In this document: positions 9,488 through 18,372 of the stretch, in pieces | Numbering within the stretch: the first letter of the stretch is position 1 | Layout of the letters: each line of letters begins with the position of its first letter | Assembly: GCA_949300365.1 (NCBI GenBank) | Contig: CASGEC010000006.1 | Span: 62,001-126,000 of the forward strand | DNA: 64,000 nt | DNA from: an uncultured Bacillota bacterium | GTDB lineage: Bacteria; Bacillota_I; Bacilli_A; RFN20; CAG-288 | Direction of reading: 5' to 3' | The notes under the pieces: model-generated | The model's input: only the letters and a program-made list of their open reading frames with translations | Databases searched by the model: none | Told to the model about the DNA's origin: nothing | Translations under genes and position numbers: made by a program

Positions 9488-12268
9488 ATGAATCAAACCC
9501 ACAAGAAGGGCAGAAGCGTTTTGCCCATCTCCTCCCCATACGAGATGGCCTTCTCCGACGACAACAACCAAAACGATAAGCATCCGCAAAACAGACAGAA
9601 CCGGGCCGGCCATGGTAACAACGGCCGTGGCTATATTTCGGTCATCCTTTTGGCTGTCGTCCTGACCCTCATCATCAGCCTGATGCTCTACTTCTTCGTC
9701 TTCCGCAGCAACAGCATCAACTTCAGCTACACGGCAACGGATCTCAATTATCAGGTCGACACGAACCGGGACAACAAGCCCGATGTCACGCAAGATGGCT
9801 ATCCCGACCTCTCCGGATTTGACGAAAGCACGATGGAATTTTCCGTCTATGATCCCATCGAGAATCCCGATGGCATCATCGTCCCCAAGGATGTCGATTC
9901 CAGCAAGCCCTACCTTGTCGATGTCCTCACCTCTCCGGGCGAGTATGGCGTCCTCCTCCAGGTCATCAACTCCAACGTCAACGCGAATGTCATCTATGTC
10001 CAGGGACAGTTCGCGATTCCTATCAACAACAAGCAGACGACGGCTACCTTCAGCCTGACCATCGACCAACTCACCTGGGATAGGTATCTCCGTCCCATCA
10101 CAATGTACGTCACCTATGACTATACGGATCCCACGACCAACGAAAAGGTCACGGATATGCCTTACTACACTGCCAGCCACTATCAGGAAGGCTTGGAATC
10201 CACATCCTCCATCGGTTCCTGGCTTGTCCCTCTCCTCATGTTCCTCTTCTTCATCGGCATCATCGTCTACTTCTACAACCGCATGAGCCGTTCCATGGGT
10301 GGGGGTTCCGGTGGCCCGATGTCCGGCTTCGTCAACAACATCGCCCGCAAGGAAACCACCTCCAAGGTCCGCTTCTCCGATGTCGCCGGATGCGATGAGG
10401 CCAAGGCCGAACTGGTCGAGCTTGTCGACTACTTCCATTCGACGGACAAATATACCCGCTTGGGTGCCAAACTGCCGCATGGTGTTCTCCTTGTTGGCCC
10501 TCCGGGTACCGGTAAGACCCTTCTTGCCAAGGCCGTTGCCGGAGAGGCGAGCGTTCCCTTCTATTCCATCTCCGGTTCCGACTTCGTCGAGATGTATGTC
10601 GGTGTCGGTGCTTCCCGTGTCCGCTCCCTCTTCAAGACTGCCAAGGCCAATGCCCCGTGCCTTATCTTCATCGACGAAATCGATGCCGTCGGCCGTCAGA
10701 GAGGTGCCGGATTGGGCGGCGGAAACGATGAAAGGGAACAGACCCTGAACGAGCTTCTCGTCGAGATGGATGGCTTCGAGGACAACTCGGGAATCATCGT
10801 CATCGCCGCAACCAACCGTTCGGACGTCCTCGATCCCGCCTTGACAAGACCCGGCCGCTTCGATAGGACCATCACGGTCGACCTTCCGGACAAGAACGGA
10901 AGAGCGGCCATCCTCAAGGTCCACTCCCGCAACAAGAAACTGGCTTCCGATGTCGACCTCAACGAAATCGCCAGCCGTACTGTCGGCTTCTCCGGCGCAG
11001 ACCTTGCCAACATCATGAACGATGCCGCCATCCTTGCCGTCCGCGCCAACAGGAATGCCATCACGACAGCGGATATCGACGAAGCCATCGACAGGGCCAT
11101 CTCCGGACCGGCGAAGAAATCCCATCTGGAGCCCAACGAGAAAAAGCAGGTCGCCTACCACGAATCCGGCCATGCGGTCATCGGTATCTTCCTCCCCTAC
11201 TCCGATGTCGTCCAGAAGATCACCATCGTCCCCAGGGGCCGTACCGGAGGCCATGTCCTCATGACACCGGCACAGGATCACTTCCTCCTGACGAAGAACC
11301 AGCTAATGGCCAGGATCACGGGCTATCTCGGTGGACGGACTTCCGAGGAAATCTTCTTCGGGGATGTCTCTACCGGCGCCTCAAACGATATCGAGATCGC
11401 CACGCAGCTTGCCCGTTCGATGGTCACGCAATACGGTATGTCGGAGCTCGGCCCGATCCAATACGAAAGGCCTGGCGGTTCCGTCTTCCTAGGTAGGGAC
11501 TACAACTCCACCCAGGCAAACTACTCCACCCAGATCGCCTACGAGATCGACAAGGCCGTCCGCGACATCATCGACCAATGCCATGAACAGGCAAAGAAGC
11601 TCCTCACCGAGCACAAGGACGATGTCACATTGATCGCCAAGACACTCATCGAGCACGAGACGATCACGGCCGACCAGATCCAATACCTGCTCAAGAACAG
11701 GAAGCTTCCGCCCGTCGACGAGCATAAGCTCCAGACACAGGAAGGCCTCCATCCGAAGAACCCGAACAACATCATCCTCTATCCCGGATACGAGAACTAC
11801 TACATCACGGCCGACAGGATCATGGAAGGCAAGCCCTCGCGCTTCGTCCTGGTTGTCGCAAAGGGCGATGGCACTCCCATCGGAAACAGCGAATTCAAAT
11901 CCGTCTGCGTCCGCGGGGCAAGCGATCCTTCGCGCATCGGAATGATGTTCCTGGACTACAGCCAATCCATGTCGATCTCCCTCTCCCTTGAGACCTTCGC
12001 AAGCCACATCGAGTCCTATGTCGGAACAAACGTCCTCCTCATCAAGACGGACGACGATTCCGTCAAGGCCTTGAAGGCCATCTACGAGCCCAAAGCCGCA
12101 CCGGCAAAGCCGGAAGAAAAAGACGTCCCCACTTCCACGGAAAGTAGGCCGGGTGTCGTCAAGGAGATTCTGCCGGACGAGAAGAAAGCAGAAGACGAGA
12201 AGAAGGATTCCGATGAGACTCCGGATAACACGGATTCGAATAACGATTCACAGCAAGGAGGAAATTAA
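9488..12268 (+). CDS. ftsH: ATP-dependent zinc metalloprotease FtsH, extended form
   Basis: Membrane-anchored AAA protease that degrades misfolded and regulatory membrane or cytosolic proteins. The 926 residues far exceed the usual 600-700. Order: a 50-residue Asn/Gln-rich cytosolic N terminus, helix 1 (about 52-75), a large extracytoplasmic domain (about 75-240), helix 2 (about 245-265), AAA domain with GPPGTGKT (about 337), [11 protein letters not shown] and the arginine-finger region RPGRFDR, then protease domain with HESGH (about 557) and a distal metal ligand in ASNDIEIAT. After about residue 735 comes an extra folded-looking domain to about 868 and an acidic Lys/Glu/Asp tail of about 58 residues. 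The start at 9488 is set by GGAGG. First gene of a five-gene operon. Confidence 0.95.
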   Translation: MNQTHKKGRSVLPISSPYEMAFSDDNNQNDKHPQNRQNRAGHGNNGRGYISVILLAVVLTLIISLMLYFFVFRSNSINFSYTATDLNYQVDTNRDNKPDVTQDGYPDLSGFDESTMEFSVYDPIENPDGIIVPKDVDSSKPYLVDVLTSPGEYGVLLQVINSNVNANVIYVQGQFAIPINNKQTTATFSLTIDQLTWDRYLRPITMYVTYDYTDPTTNEKVTDMPYYTASHYQEGLESTSSIGSWLVPLLMFLFFIGIIVYFYNRMSRSMGGGSGGPMSGFVNNIARKETTSKVRFSDVAGCDEAKAELVELVDYFHSTDKYTRLGAKLPHGVLLVGPPGTGKTLLAKAVAGEASVPFYSISGSDFVEMYVGVGASRVRSLFKTAKANAPCLIFIDEIDAVGRQRGAGLGGGNDEREQTLNELLVEMDGFEDNSGIIVIAATNRSDVLDPALTRPGRFDRTITVDLPDKNGRAAILKVHSRNKKLASDVDLNEIASRTVGFSGADLANIMNDAAILAVRANRNAITTADIDEAIDRAISGPAKKSHLEPNEKKQVAYHESGHAVIGIFLPYSDVVQKITIVPRGRTGGHVLMTPAQDHFLLTKNQLMARITGYLGGRTSEEIFFGDVSTGASNDIEIATQLARSMVTQYGMSELGPIQYERPGGSVFLGRDYNSTQANYSTQIAYEIDKAVRDIIDQCHEQAKKLLTEHKDDVTLIAKTLIEHETITADQIQYLLKNRKLPPVDEHKLQTQEGLHPKNPNNIILYPGYENYYITADRIMEGKPSRFVLVVAKGDGTPIGNSEFKSVCVRGASDPSRIGMMFLDYSQSMSISLSLETFASHIESYVGTNVLLIKTDDDSVKALKAIYEPKAAPAKPEEKDVPTSTESRPGVVKEILPDEKKAEDEKKDSDETPDNTDSNNDSQQGGN

Positions 12269-12270
12269 CC

Positions 12271-12843
12271 ATGTCGTCCAAACCCTTCACCAAGCATGCC
12301 CAGCGCGTGCTCAACAAAAATCCGAACGTCGTCAAGTGCACGGTCGCCAAGATCGTCTTCAAGGAGGAATTCGCCCTGAAGGTCTGCGATGCCCTGAAGA
12401 ACGGGGAAGATCCCTACAAGGTCTTCACGGATAACGGCCTCTCCTTGAGGGTTCTTGGAAAGAGCCGCGTCAACGGTGTCATCGGCCTCTGGAAGTCCAA
12501 ATACAACCTCGAGAACCTTCCCAGGAGAAAGCCGCCTGTCAAACCCAAGCCGCATGTCGAAACCGCCAAGGAAAGGAAGGAGAGAAACCTCCGCGAGGCT
12601 GTCGCCCTCTGCGATTCCTTTATCGCCGATCCGACAAAACTCGGCCTGACCCCGGAGACGGACAGTGACACGATCCACTTTGCCGCCATCAAGAAGGTCT
12701 TCGATTCCGACCAGCCGGTCGTCGTCAAGGATCTCTGCGCCCACTATGGCTATCCCTACTCCAAGTACTACGGCTATCTGACCTCCCTCCGTCCCAACGA
12801 GGATACCTTCGTCAACATCCTCAATCCTCACAGAAAGAGATAA
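12271..12843 (+). CDS. Helix-turn-helix protein resembling transposase OrfA-type HTH
   Basis: A 190-residue basic, soluble protein without a recognised name. Residues about 30-75 (FKEEFALKVCDALKNG...GLSLRVLGKSRVNGVIG) look like the helix-turn-helix found at the N terminus of IS3-type OrfA proteins. A Pro/Lys-rich linker (RRKPPVKPKPHVETAKERK) follows, then a second helical part with DLCAHYGYPYSKYYGYL, which could be another HTH. No catalytic transposase domain or inverted repeats lie nearby, so a domesticated DNA-binding protein is more likely than a mobile element. Starts 2 bases after ftsH with a perfect AAGGAGG, so it is co-expressed with ftsH. Function unknown. Confidence 0.65.
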   Translation: MSSKPFTKHAQRVLNKNPNVVKCTVAKIVFKEEFALKVCDALKNGEDPYKVFTDNGLSLRVLGKSRVNGVIGLWKSKYNLENLPRRKPPVKPKPHVETAKERKERNLREAVALCDSFIADPTKLGLTPETDSDTIHFAAIKKVFDSDQPVVVKDLCAHYGYPYSKYYGYLTSLRPNEDTFVNILNPHRKR

Positions 12844-12849
12844 AAAGCC

Positions 12850-13440
12850 ATGTTTCTGATTGCCATAGGAGGCATCATCGGCCTCGTCATCGGTGGCATC
12901 TTCCTCCTCTTTATCCTCTCCTTCCTCTTCTGGGCCATCAGTAAGCACAACGCCTTCCGGAGGATGGAAGTCAAGATCGACGAATCGGCAAGCGACATCG
13001 ACGTCGCCCTCAACAGACGCTATGACCTCCTGACGAAGGAATACGAAATCTGCAAGGGCTATGCCAAGCAGGAAAGCAGCGTCCTTGAGGAAGTCTCCCG
13101 TCTAAGAAGTCTCGCCGGCAAAAGTGCAAAGGCGGATATCGACACGCTCTCGAAGATGAATGCCGGCCTCGACCGCCTGCAGAACGCCATCCAGGTCACC
13201 TTGGAGCAGTATCCGACGCTAAAAAGCGACCAGGTCTTCCTCCACCTGATGGATTCCTGCCGGGACGTCGAGGATCACCTCGAAGCCTCCCGCCGTCTCT
13301 ACAATTCCAACGTCTCGATCTATAACCAGGAAATCGTCGTCTTCCCCTCTTCCCTCATCGCCTCGCTCTCCCACTGCCAAAAAAGGGAGCTCTTCCGGGT
13401 CGAGGAAGGAAAGGAAAAGGACGTTCCTATGGCCTTCTGA
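12850..13440 (+). CDS. lemA: LemA family membrane protein
   Basis: A 196-residue protein with a single N-terminal membrane helix (about 3-30) followed by a long helical bundle. LemA hallmarks are visible: VKIDESASDIDVALNRRYDLL near residue 42, YPTLKSDQVFLHLMDS near 119, then ED-ASRRLYNSNVSIYNQEIVVFPSS. The helix anchors the protein and the bundle is predicted to be outside the membrane. The exact role of LemA is unknown; it is often near membrane proteases (HtpX or similar), and here it follows ftsH in the same operon. Its TGA overlaps the ATG of tsaC by one base. Confidence 0.9.
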   Translation: MFLIAIGGIIGLVIGGIFLLFILSFLFWAISKHNAFRRMEVKIDESASDIDVALNRRYDLLTKEYEICKGYAKQESSVLEEVSRLRSLAGKSAKADIDTLSKMNAGLDRLQNAIQVTLEQYPTLKSDQVFLHLMDSCRDVEDHLEASRRLYNSNVSIYNQEIVVFPSSLIASLSHCQKRELFRVEEGKEKDVPMAF

Positions 13441-14054
13441 TGGACATCATCGCTTTCGACGACGAAAGGGCAGTAAAGACCCTTTTGGATCACAGGATCC
13501 TCGCCATCCCGACCGAGACCGTCTATGGCCTTGCCGTCATGTGGGATGATCCTCTTGCCTACGAAAGGCTTGTCGCCAGCAAAAGAAGAAGACCGGACAA
13601 GGCGATCGCCTGCATGTGCAGTGAAGACTTCGACTTCCAAAAATACTTCCAGATCGACGAAAGGATAGAAAGGGTGATGAAAGCCTTCCTTCCTGGTCCC
13701 TTGACCGTTCTGGTCCGGGCAAAGGAAACGACGCCCTTCCAGAGCCATCTGGGAACGAATGTCTGCGGTATCCGCGTCCCGGGAAAGGAAGACCTCCTCG
13801 CCTTCCTCAGGAAGGTCAGGAAACCTCTCCAGGTCACGAGCGCGAACATCTCCGGACATCCTCCGCTTCATGAATGGAAGGACGTCTACGACCAGTTCCA
13901 CGAAGACGAAAGCATTCCCTGCCTCGTGAAGGGAAATTGCGACAGCGACATTCCGACGACCGTCGTTGATCTGACCGGAGATGAACCCGTCTTGATCCGG
14001 CAAGGCGAAATTCGATTGGATTCAATCAAGGAGATCTATTATGGACAACATTAA
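13440..14054 (+). CDS. tsaC: L-threonylcarbamoyladenylate synthase (TsaC/Sua5 family)
   Basis: Makes threonylcarbamoyl-AMP from threonine, bicarbonate and ATP, the first step in the universal t6A37 tRNA modification. The 204-residue single YrdC-like domain shows IPTETVYGLA, KRRRPDKAIACM (the basic nucleotide and bicarbonate site), AFLPGPLTVLV, the G-RVPG motif and VTSANISG. It lacks the extra Sua5 C-terminal domain, so the TsaC type fits best. Its start overlaps the lemA stop, and its last codons overlap rpiB by 14 bases. Confidence 0.94.
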   Translation: MDIIAFDDERAVKTLLDHRILAIPTETVYGLAVMWDDPLAYERLVASKRRRPDKAIACMCSEDFDFQKYFQIDERIERVMKAFLPGPLTVLVRAKETTPFQSHLGTNVCGIRVPGKEDLLAFLRKVRKPLQVTSANISGHPPLHEWKDVYDQFHEDESIPCLVKGNCDSDIPTTVVDLTGDEPVLIRQGEIRLDSIKEIYYGQH

Positions 14055-14502
14055 GACCGTCAGCTTCGGCTGCGACCACGGCGGCTATCCCTTCAAGGAG
14101 GATATCGTCAACCACCTCAAGGAGATGGGCTTCGAGGTCATTGACTGCGGAACCTATTCCAAGGAAAGCTGCAACTACCCCGATCCCGCCTTCAAGGCCG
14201 CCACTGCCGTCGCGGAAGGAAAGGCCCAGGCCGGCATCCTTGTCTGCTCATCGGGCGAAGGCGTATCCATCTGCGCCAACAAGGTCAAGGGCGTCATCTG
14301 CGGCATCGGCTACAACGACGACGTCAGCCATCTCATCGTCACCCACAACCACGCCAACATGATCGCCTTCGGCGGTGCCTACATGACCTTGGAGGACATC
14401 CTGCGCCGCATCGACATCTTCTTCCATTCCGTTCCCCACGAAGGAAGGCATCAAAGAAGGGTCGATATCATTAGGGATTACGAGGAAAAGCACTTCAAGT
14501 AA
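14041..14502 (+). CDS. rpiB: RpiB/LacAB family sugar-phosphate isomerase (ribose-5-phosphate isomerase B)
   Basis: Interconverts ribose-5-phosphate and ribulose-5-phosphate, or a related sugar phosphate. The 153-residue protein has GCDHGGYPFKED at the N terminus, the catalytic-cysteine loop GILVCSSGEGVSICANKVKG, and the RpiB-type THNHANMIAFGG. The usual CGTGIG loop is here CSSGEG, and HNDAN is HNHAN, so the substrate may differ slightly from classic RpiB. The neighbour tsaC is a common partner of rpiB in Firmicutes. Ends 2 bases before the convergent vsr gene; its terminator lies inside vsr. Confidence 0.92.
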   Translation: MDNIKTVSFGCDHGGYPFKEDIVNHLKEMGFEVIDCGTYSKESCNYPDPAFKAATAVAEGKAQAGILVCSSGEGVSICANKVKGVICGIGYNDDVSHLIVTHNHANMIAFGGAYMTLEDILRRIDIFFHSVPHEGRHQRRVDIIRDYEEKHFK

Positions 14503-14504
14503 GC

Positions 14505-14927
14505 TTATCCTTCCCTTTCCAGCTTTCCAATCGTCACGTTGATCTCATCGAGGACCTTTTTCAGGTCCTCTTTTATTTCATGCTCCCAGAAGCGGAGGAC
14601 GACATAACCAAGCTCCATGAGTTCCTCGTCCACCTTCCTGTCCCGACTCCTGTTCCTTTCGATCTTCTGACTCCAGAATTCCTTGTTCGTCTTCAGCTGG
14701 CCTTCGATCCTTTTCAAATCATAGCCATGGAAAAAATCGCCATCGCAGAAGATGCAGACCGGATATTTCCTCAGGACAATATCCGGATGCCCGGGAAGGG
14801 AAGCGACATTCTTGCGATAGCGATAGCCTTCGTGATAAAGAGCCTTCCGCAAAGCCCGTTCGATGGACGTGTCCTTTCCCCGGATGGCGGCCATCATGGC
14901 TTTTGTCTTCGAAGGATCCCTTTTCAT
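14505..14927 (-). CDS. vsr: Very short patch repair (Vsr-type) endonuclease
   Basis: A 140-residue nuclease of the Vsr family, which nicks at T:G mismatches formed by deamination of 5-methylcytosine. Family landmarks are MMAAIRGKDTSIERALRKAL, GYRYRKNV, the catalytic Asp in LPGHPDIVL, IFCDGDFFHGY, the TNKEFWSQKIERN-RD segment and VLRFWEHEI. The zinc cysteines of E. coli Vsr are not all present. No cytosine methyltransferase lies nearby, so it is an orphan. It starts 6 bases after the nudix gene and is probably co-transcribed with it. Confidence 0.88.
   Translation of the reverse strand: MKRDPSKTKAMMAAIRGKDTSIERALRKALYHEGYRYRKNVASLPGHPDIVLRKYPVCIFCDGDFFHGYDLKRIEGQLKTNKEFWSQKIERNRSRDRKVDEELMELGYVVLRFWEHEIKEDLKKVLDEINVTIGKLEREG
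14550..14578 (+). terminator. Terminator of the ftsH-rpiB operon, inside the vsr coding region
   Basis: Perfect 8-base-pair stem GAGGACCT/AGGTCCTC with loop TTTTC, followed by TTTTATTT on the plus strand. It lies about 50 bases after the rpiB stop but within vsr codons near EDLKKVLDE. Confidence 0.88.
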
Positions 14928-14933
14928 AAATCC

Positions 14934-15353
14934 TCAGCGTCTGCTTAGACGGGTCAGATAGCGGTCAATAGAAACAATGGTTTCCTTGTCGGCGTCATAG
15001 GTCAAGATAGACAATGCCTCGTCCAAAGTCATGAAGGAAGCAGAGACGACTTCTTCCATCTGGGGCGTGATGTTTCCGCTGAGGAACTTGGCCGGATAGA
15101 AAGTGACGTCCTTCTGGATTCCTTCCTTAGGGGAATAGGAGATGGTGTGGCTGAAGTTGGAGTCGATTGCGATCTTCAGTCCTGTTTCCTCAAGGATTTC
15201 GCGCAGGGCGCATTCCCGTGGTGTCTCCCCTTTTTCGATATGGCCCTTGGGGAGAGAAACATGGCCAAGACGCATCTTTTCGATAAGGTAGGTCCTTGTG
15301 CCTTGTTCATCCTCTTTGTAGACGACGGCACCATAGCTATATTCCTGCTTCAT
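14934..15353 (-). CDS. NUDIX hydrolase
   Basis: A 139-residue hydrolase of nucleoside diphosphates linked to another group. The complete Nudix box GHIEKGETPRECALREILEETGL is present from about residue 37 (G-x5-E-x7-RE-x2-EE-x-G), preceded by VSLPK. The frame opens further upstream, but the ATG at 15353 (MKQEYSYGAVV) is chosen because AAAGGAG stands 5 bases before it and the upstream extension runs through a terminator. The general shape resembles diadenosine polyphosphate or MutT-like hydrolases. The substrate cannot be read from sequence. Co-transcribed with vsr. Confidence 0.88.
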   Translation of the reverse strand: MKQEYSYGAVVYKEDEQGTRTYLIEKMRLGHVSLPKGHIEKGETPRECALREILEETGLKIAIDSNFSHTISYSPKEGIQKDVTFYPAKFLSGNITPQMEEVVSASFMTLDEALSILTYDADKETIVSIDRYLTRLSRR

Positions 15354-15393
15354 GTGCGCTCCTTTCCGATAATCGATTGCGTTTTGTACAAAC

Positions 15394-15423
15394 AAAAACT
15401 CCCCTCCGTGTTCCAGAGGGGAG
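15394..15423 (-). terminator. Terminator downstream of feoB
   Basis: On the minus strand, stem CTCCCCTC/GAGGGGAG with a 9-base loop, followed by TTTTTGTTT. It lies about 130 bases after the feoB stop codon and just upstream of the nudix gene. Confidence 0.88.
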
Positions 15424-15553
15424 AGAGCAAAAGGAATTTTTATGTTGGAATTTATTATCGTTATCATTGCCCAAGAAAGCAGTGCCTCTTAAGCATTTAT
15501 AACTATAAGGGATGTACCACAAATTGTCAAGGAAGGATCTTTTTGAAAGCGGT

Positions 15554-17947
15554 TTAGTGACAGCAACTGCCGCCATCCCTATGGAAGAAGGATTTCTTCT
15601 TTCCGCAGCAGGAGGGATTCACGCCGGCCGTGGCGACATCGATCCGGTTCTCGATGAACTGGGCATTCTTGTCCTCGACGACGAAGGGAACGAGATGGAT
15701 GGGATGATGCTTCTTCCGGATATAGAAGTGGTTGCAGACGACAAGGGCGACAAGGCCGCAGAGAAGGATGATGGCAAGGATACCGTCGACAAGCTCAAGC
15801 GTTCCATAGGAATCCGTCCCGACAAGGGAGAAGGAACCAAGGCCATAGGTGATAAGGGAGAGGAGATAGGACGTCAGGACCCAGAAGACGAGGACGAAGC
15901 GGAAGTTCTTCTTGCTCTTGAGTTCTGCCTTGGCCGCCGACATGGCCGCGACGCAAGGAAGGGTGAAGAGGTTGAAGACAAGGAAGGAGAAGGCGCCCGG
16001 GACATTGATGCCAGCCGTTTCGACCGTGTAGATGTTCAAGCTTTCCATGGTACCGACGACCTGCTCCTTGGCGACAAGGCCGGTGATGGCGGAAACGACG
16101 TATTTCCAGCCATCGCTTCCGTGGGCAAAGCCAAGAGGATAGAAGATCGGCTGGATGAAGGCGCCGATCGATGCCAGGATGGATTGACTCAGATCCGAGA
16201 CATTGTTTCCTTCGTCATCGACGATGGTCGGCATGGTCCAGTTCCAGGAGAAGGTCTGAAGGAACCACAGCAAGGCCGACATGAGGGCAATGACCGTACC
16301 GGCTCTCTTGATGAAGCGTTTCGTCTCTTCCCAAAGGGCAATGCCGGTCGCCTTGGCCTGAGGAACCATATAGGGAGGGAATTCCATGATGAACGGGGAG
16401 CTCTTTCCCTGGATGATGAACTCATTGGAGAAGAAGCCGGCGATGATGGCACCAAGAATACCGACGGCATACATGATGAAGGCGACAATACCACCCTGCA
16501 AGGCGCCACCGGTCAAACCTTGGATGATCTCCGTTCCGATACCCATGAAGATAGGAAGCTTGGCACCGCAGGCAAAGAAAGGCGTCAAAGAGATGGTCAA
16601 GACCCTTTCCCTCTGGCTATCGACCGTCCTTGCTCCCATGATGCCCGGAACGGCACAACCGAAGCAGGAAATAAGAGGAACGACGCACTTTCCGGAAATG
16701 CCAAAGCGTCTTAGGAGTCGATCGAAGACGAAAGCGACGCGGGCCATGTAACCGGAATTCTCAAGGATCTGAATGAAGAGGGTAAGAAGGACGATGAGCG
16801 GTAGGAAGGTCAAGACGGCAAAGACGGAAGCCAGGATACCATCGCACAAAAGCGAATTCAGCCAGACCGGGCAATTGATGCTCTCAAGTCCCTGGGCGAG
16901 GTTTCCCAAGATCAGGGTGTTGAGAAACCAGTCCAGGAAATCCTGAAGGAAGATACCCAAAGACGGCATACCGTTCTCGGCTGGATCCTCGAAGAAGGGA
17001 CGGACAGGTCCCAATCCCATCGCACCCATGAAGAGGAAGTCGGAGTTGAAGACGATGCAGAAGACGAGGAACATGACGATAGCGAATATCGGTAAGCCCA
17101 GCCACCTATTGGTCAGGATCTTGTCGACGCGATCGGTGAAGGAGATCTTCGGAGCGAGGATGCCTCTCTTGTAGAAAGGATAGAGCGTCTTGTCGATGAA
17201 CTCATAGCGGTCATCGGCAACTCTTTCCTCGATGTTTTCTTCTTTGGAGGCGAGGTTGCTTTCGGCAAGGATATCCTGCGCCTTTTCAAAGACTTCCGGA
17301 TATTTCGTCTCGATGAGCTGATCGTTTTCCATCACCTTTCCGGCGACGAACATCGGCGAAGAAACCTTGTTTTCCTCGGCGACCTTGGCGATTTCCTCTT
17401 CCGCCTTCCGCAAGGCCGGGTCCTGAAGCTGGCTTTTTCCGATGCGGACAGCACCCTTCTGCCGATAGACGATGTTCATGAGGTCCTTCATGCCTGTGCC
17501 CTTCAGGGCGGAGACGGGAACGACCGGAACGCCTAGCGTATTGGAAAGGCCATCGATATCGATCTCGTCGCCCCGTTTTTCGATGACATCCATCAGGTTC
17601 AGGGCTACGACGACAGGGATGTCCATTTCCAGAAGCTGGCTTGTCAGGTACAGGTTCCGGGAGAGGTTTGTCGCATCCACGACATTGATGACGACATCCG
17701 GATCCCCATCGAGGATATAGTTCCGGGAGACGACTTCTTCCGGCGTATAGGGAGAGAGGGAGTAGATGCCAGGGAGATCCACGATCTGGATTTCCTCCGG
17801 AAAGTCCTTCTTCTTGCGATAAAGGCCTTCTCTTCTTTCGACCGTGACGCCCGGCCAGTTGCCGACGTGTGCCTGGGATCCCGTCAGGTTGTTGAAGAGC
17901 GTCGTCTTTCCGCAGTTGGGATTGCCGCACAAGGCTACCTTAAGCAT
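15554..17947 (-). CDS. feoB: Ferrous iron transport protein B
   Basis: Polytopic ferrous iron transporter with an N-terminal GTPase. The 797-residue protein starts MLKVALCGNPNCGKTTLFN (G1), with G3 DLPGIYSL and G4 NLMD, then GVPVVPVSALKGTGM. The membrane part holds the Gate motifs, including the ISCFGCAVPGIMGAR region and a second TPFFACGAKLP. The C terminus is Cys-rich (NPSCCGKKK and GGSCCH), a feature sometimes seen in place of FeoC. The ATG at 17947 overlaps the end of feoA by 8 bases; the upstream in-frame extension is feoA sequence in another frame. Confidence 0.97.
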   Translation of the reverse strand: MLKVALCGNPNCGKTTLFNNLTGSQAHVGNWPGVTVERREGLYRKKKDFPEEIQIVDLPGIYSLSPYTPEEVVSRNYILDGDPDVVINVVDATNLSRNLYLTSQLLEMDIPVVVALNLMDVIEKRGDEIDIDGLSNTLGVPVVPVSALKGTGMKDLMNIVYRQKGAVRIGKSQLQDPALRKAEEEIAKVAEENKVSSPMFVAGKVMENDQLIETKYPEVFEKAQDILAESNLASKEENIEERVADDRYEFIDKTLYPFYKRGILAPKISFTDRVDKILTNRWLGLPIFAIVMFLVFCIVFNSDFLFMGAMGLGPVRPFFEDPAENGMPSLGIFLQDFLDWFLNTLILGNLAQGLESINCPVWLNSLLCDGILASVFAVLTFLPLIVLLTLFIQILENSGYMARVAFVFDRLLRRFGISGKCVVPLISCFGCAVPGIMGARTVDSQRERVLTISLTPFFACGAKLPIFMGIGTEIIQGLTGGALQGGIVAFIMYAVGILGAIIAGFFSNEFIIQGKSSPFIMEFPPYMVPQAKATGIALWEETKRFIKRAGTVIALMSALLWFLQTFSWNWTMPTIVDDEGNNVSDLSQSILASIGAFIQPIFYPLGFAHGSDGWKYVVSAITGLVAKEQVVGTMESLNIYTVETAGINVPGAFSFLVFNLFTLPCVAAMSAAKAELKSKKNFRFVLVFWVLTSYLLSLITYGLGSFSLVGTDSYGTLELVDGILAIILLCGLVALVVCNHFYIRKKHHPIHLVPFVVEDKNAQFIENRIDVATAGVNPSCCGKKKSFFHRDGGSCCH

Positions 17948-18359
17948 GTTCTTCCTCCTTGGCCTTCCTGTTTTCCCGGATTTCCTTGAGTCGTGCCTTG
18001 TTCTTCTTTTCCTCGGCAATCATCTTGGCATCCTCTTGACGGAAACGCATTCTGGCTTCCTCTGTCGGTCGGCGCAATGTGATGGAATGTCTCTTGCTTC
18101 CGATTCCGACTTCCTTCGTATACGTCTCGAAATCCTCGGGGTTGAGGGATTCCACCTCGATCTGGCAGGCGAATTCCCGATTGATGGCGATCCGCCCGTC
18201 CTTGACCTTGATGACGATGTCTCCCGTCCTGTTGCAAAGACAGGTGACCGTTTCCCCTTTCAATATGGAGAGATTCTCGAGATGGCGCTTGTGTCGATAG
18301 TCGGTATTGACCGCCACGATCTTGAGATCCTCCCTTTCGCAGGCTTGCGTTAGAAGCAT
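17940..18359 (-). CDS. feoA: FeoA family protein, with charged C-terminal extension
   Basis: Small SH3-like partner of FeoB thought to regulate or stabilise the transporter in the cytosol. The first 85 residues have the FeoA-type beta pattern (HLENLSILKGETVTCL, GDIVIKVKDGRIAINREFAC). A highly charged helical C-terminal tail (about 95-139, ending KENRKAKEEEHA-like) is longer than in typical 75-90 residue FeoA proteins. It starts after a strong AAGGAGG and overlaps feoB. Regulated from the promoter and candidate operator immediately upstream. Confidence 0.88.
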   Translation of the reverse strand: MLLTQACEREDLKIVAVNTDYRHKRHLENLSILKGETVTCLCNRTGDIVIKVKDGRIAINREFACQIEVESLNPEDFETYTKEVGIGSKRHSITLRRPTEEARMRFRQEDAKMIAEEKKNKARLKEIRENRKAKEEEHA

Positions 18360-18372
18360 AGCGTGCCTCCTT

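Noticed and set aside
9485-11281. 598-codon open frame opposite ftsH
   Set aside because: Shadow of the ftsH frame; no ribosome site, low-complexity Gly/Asp/Val composition, and the sense frame is certain.
15441-15491. 16-codon open frame (plus strand) after feoB
   Set aside because: Too short, no ribosome site, and antisense to the feoB 3' UTR.
15512-16714. 400-codon plus-strand frame opposite feoB
   Set aside because: Antisense shadow of FeoB with Asp/Gly/Glu bias; it also starts over the intergenic region without a ribosome site.
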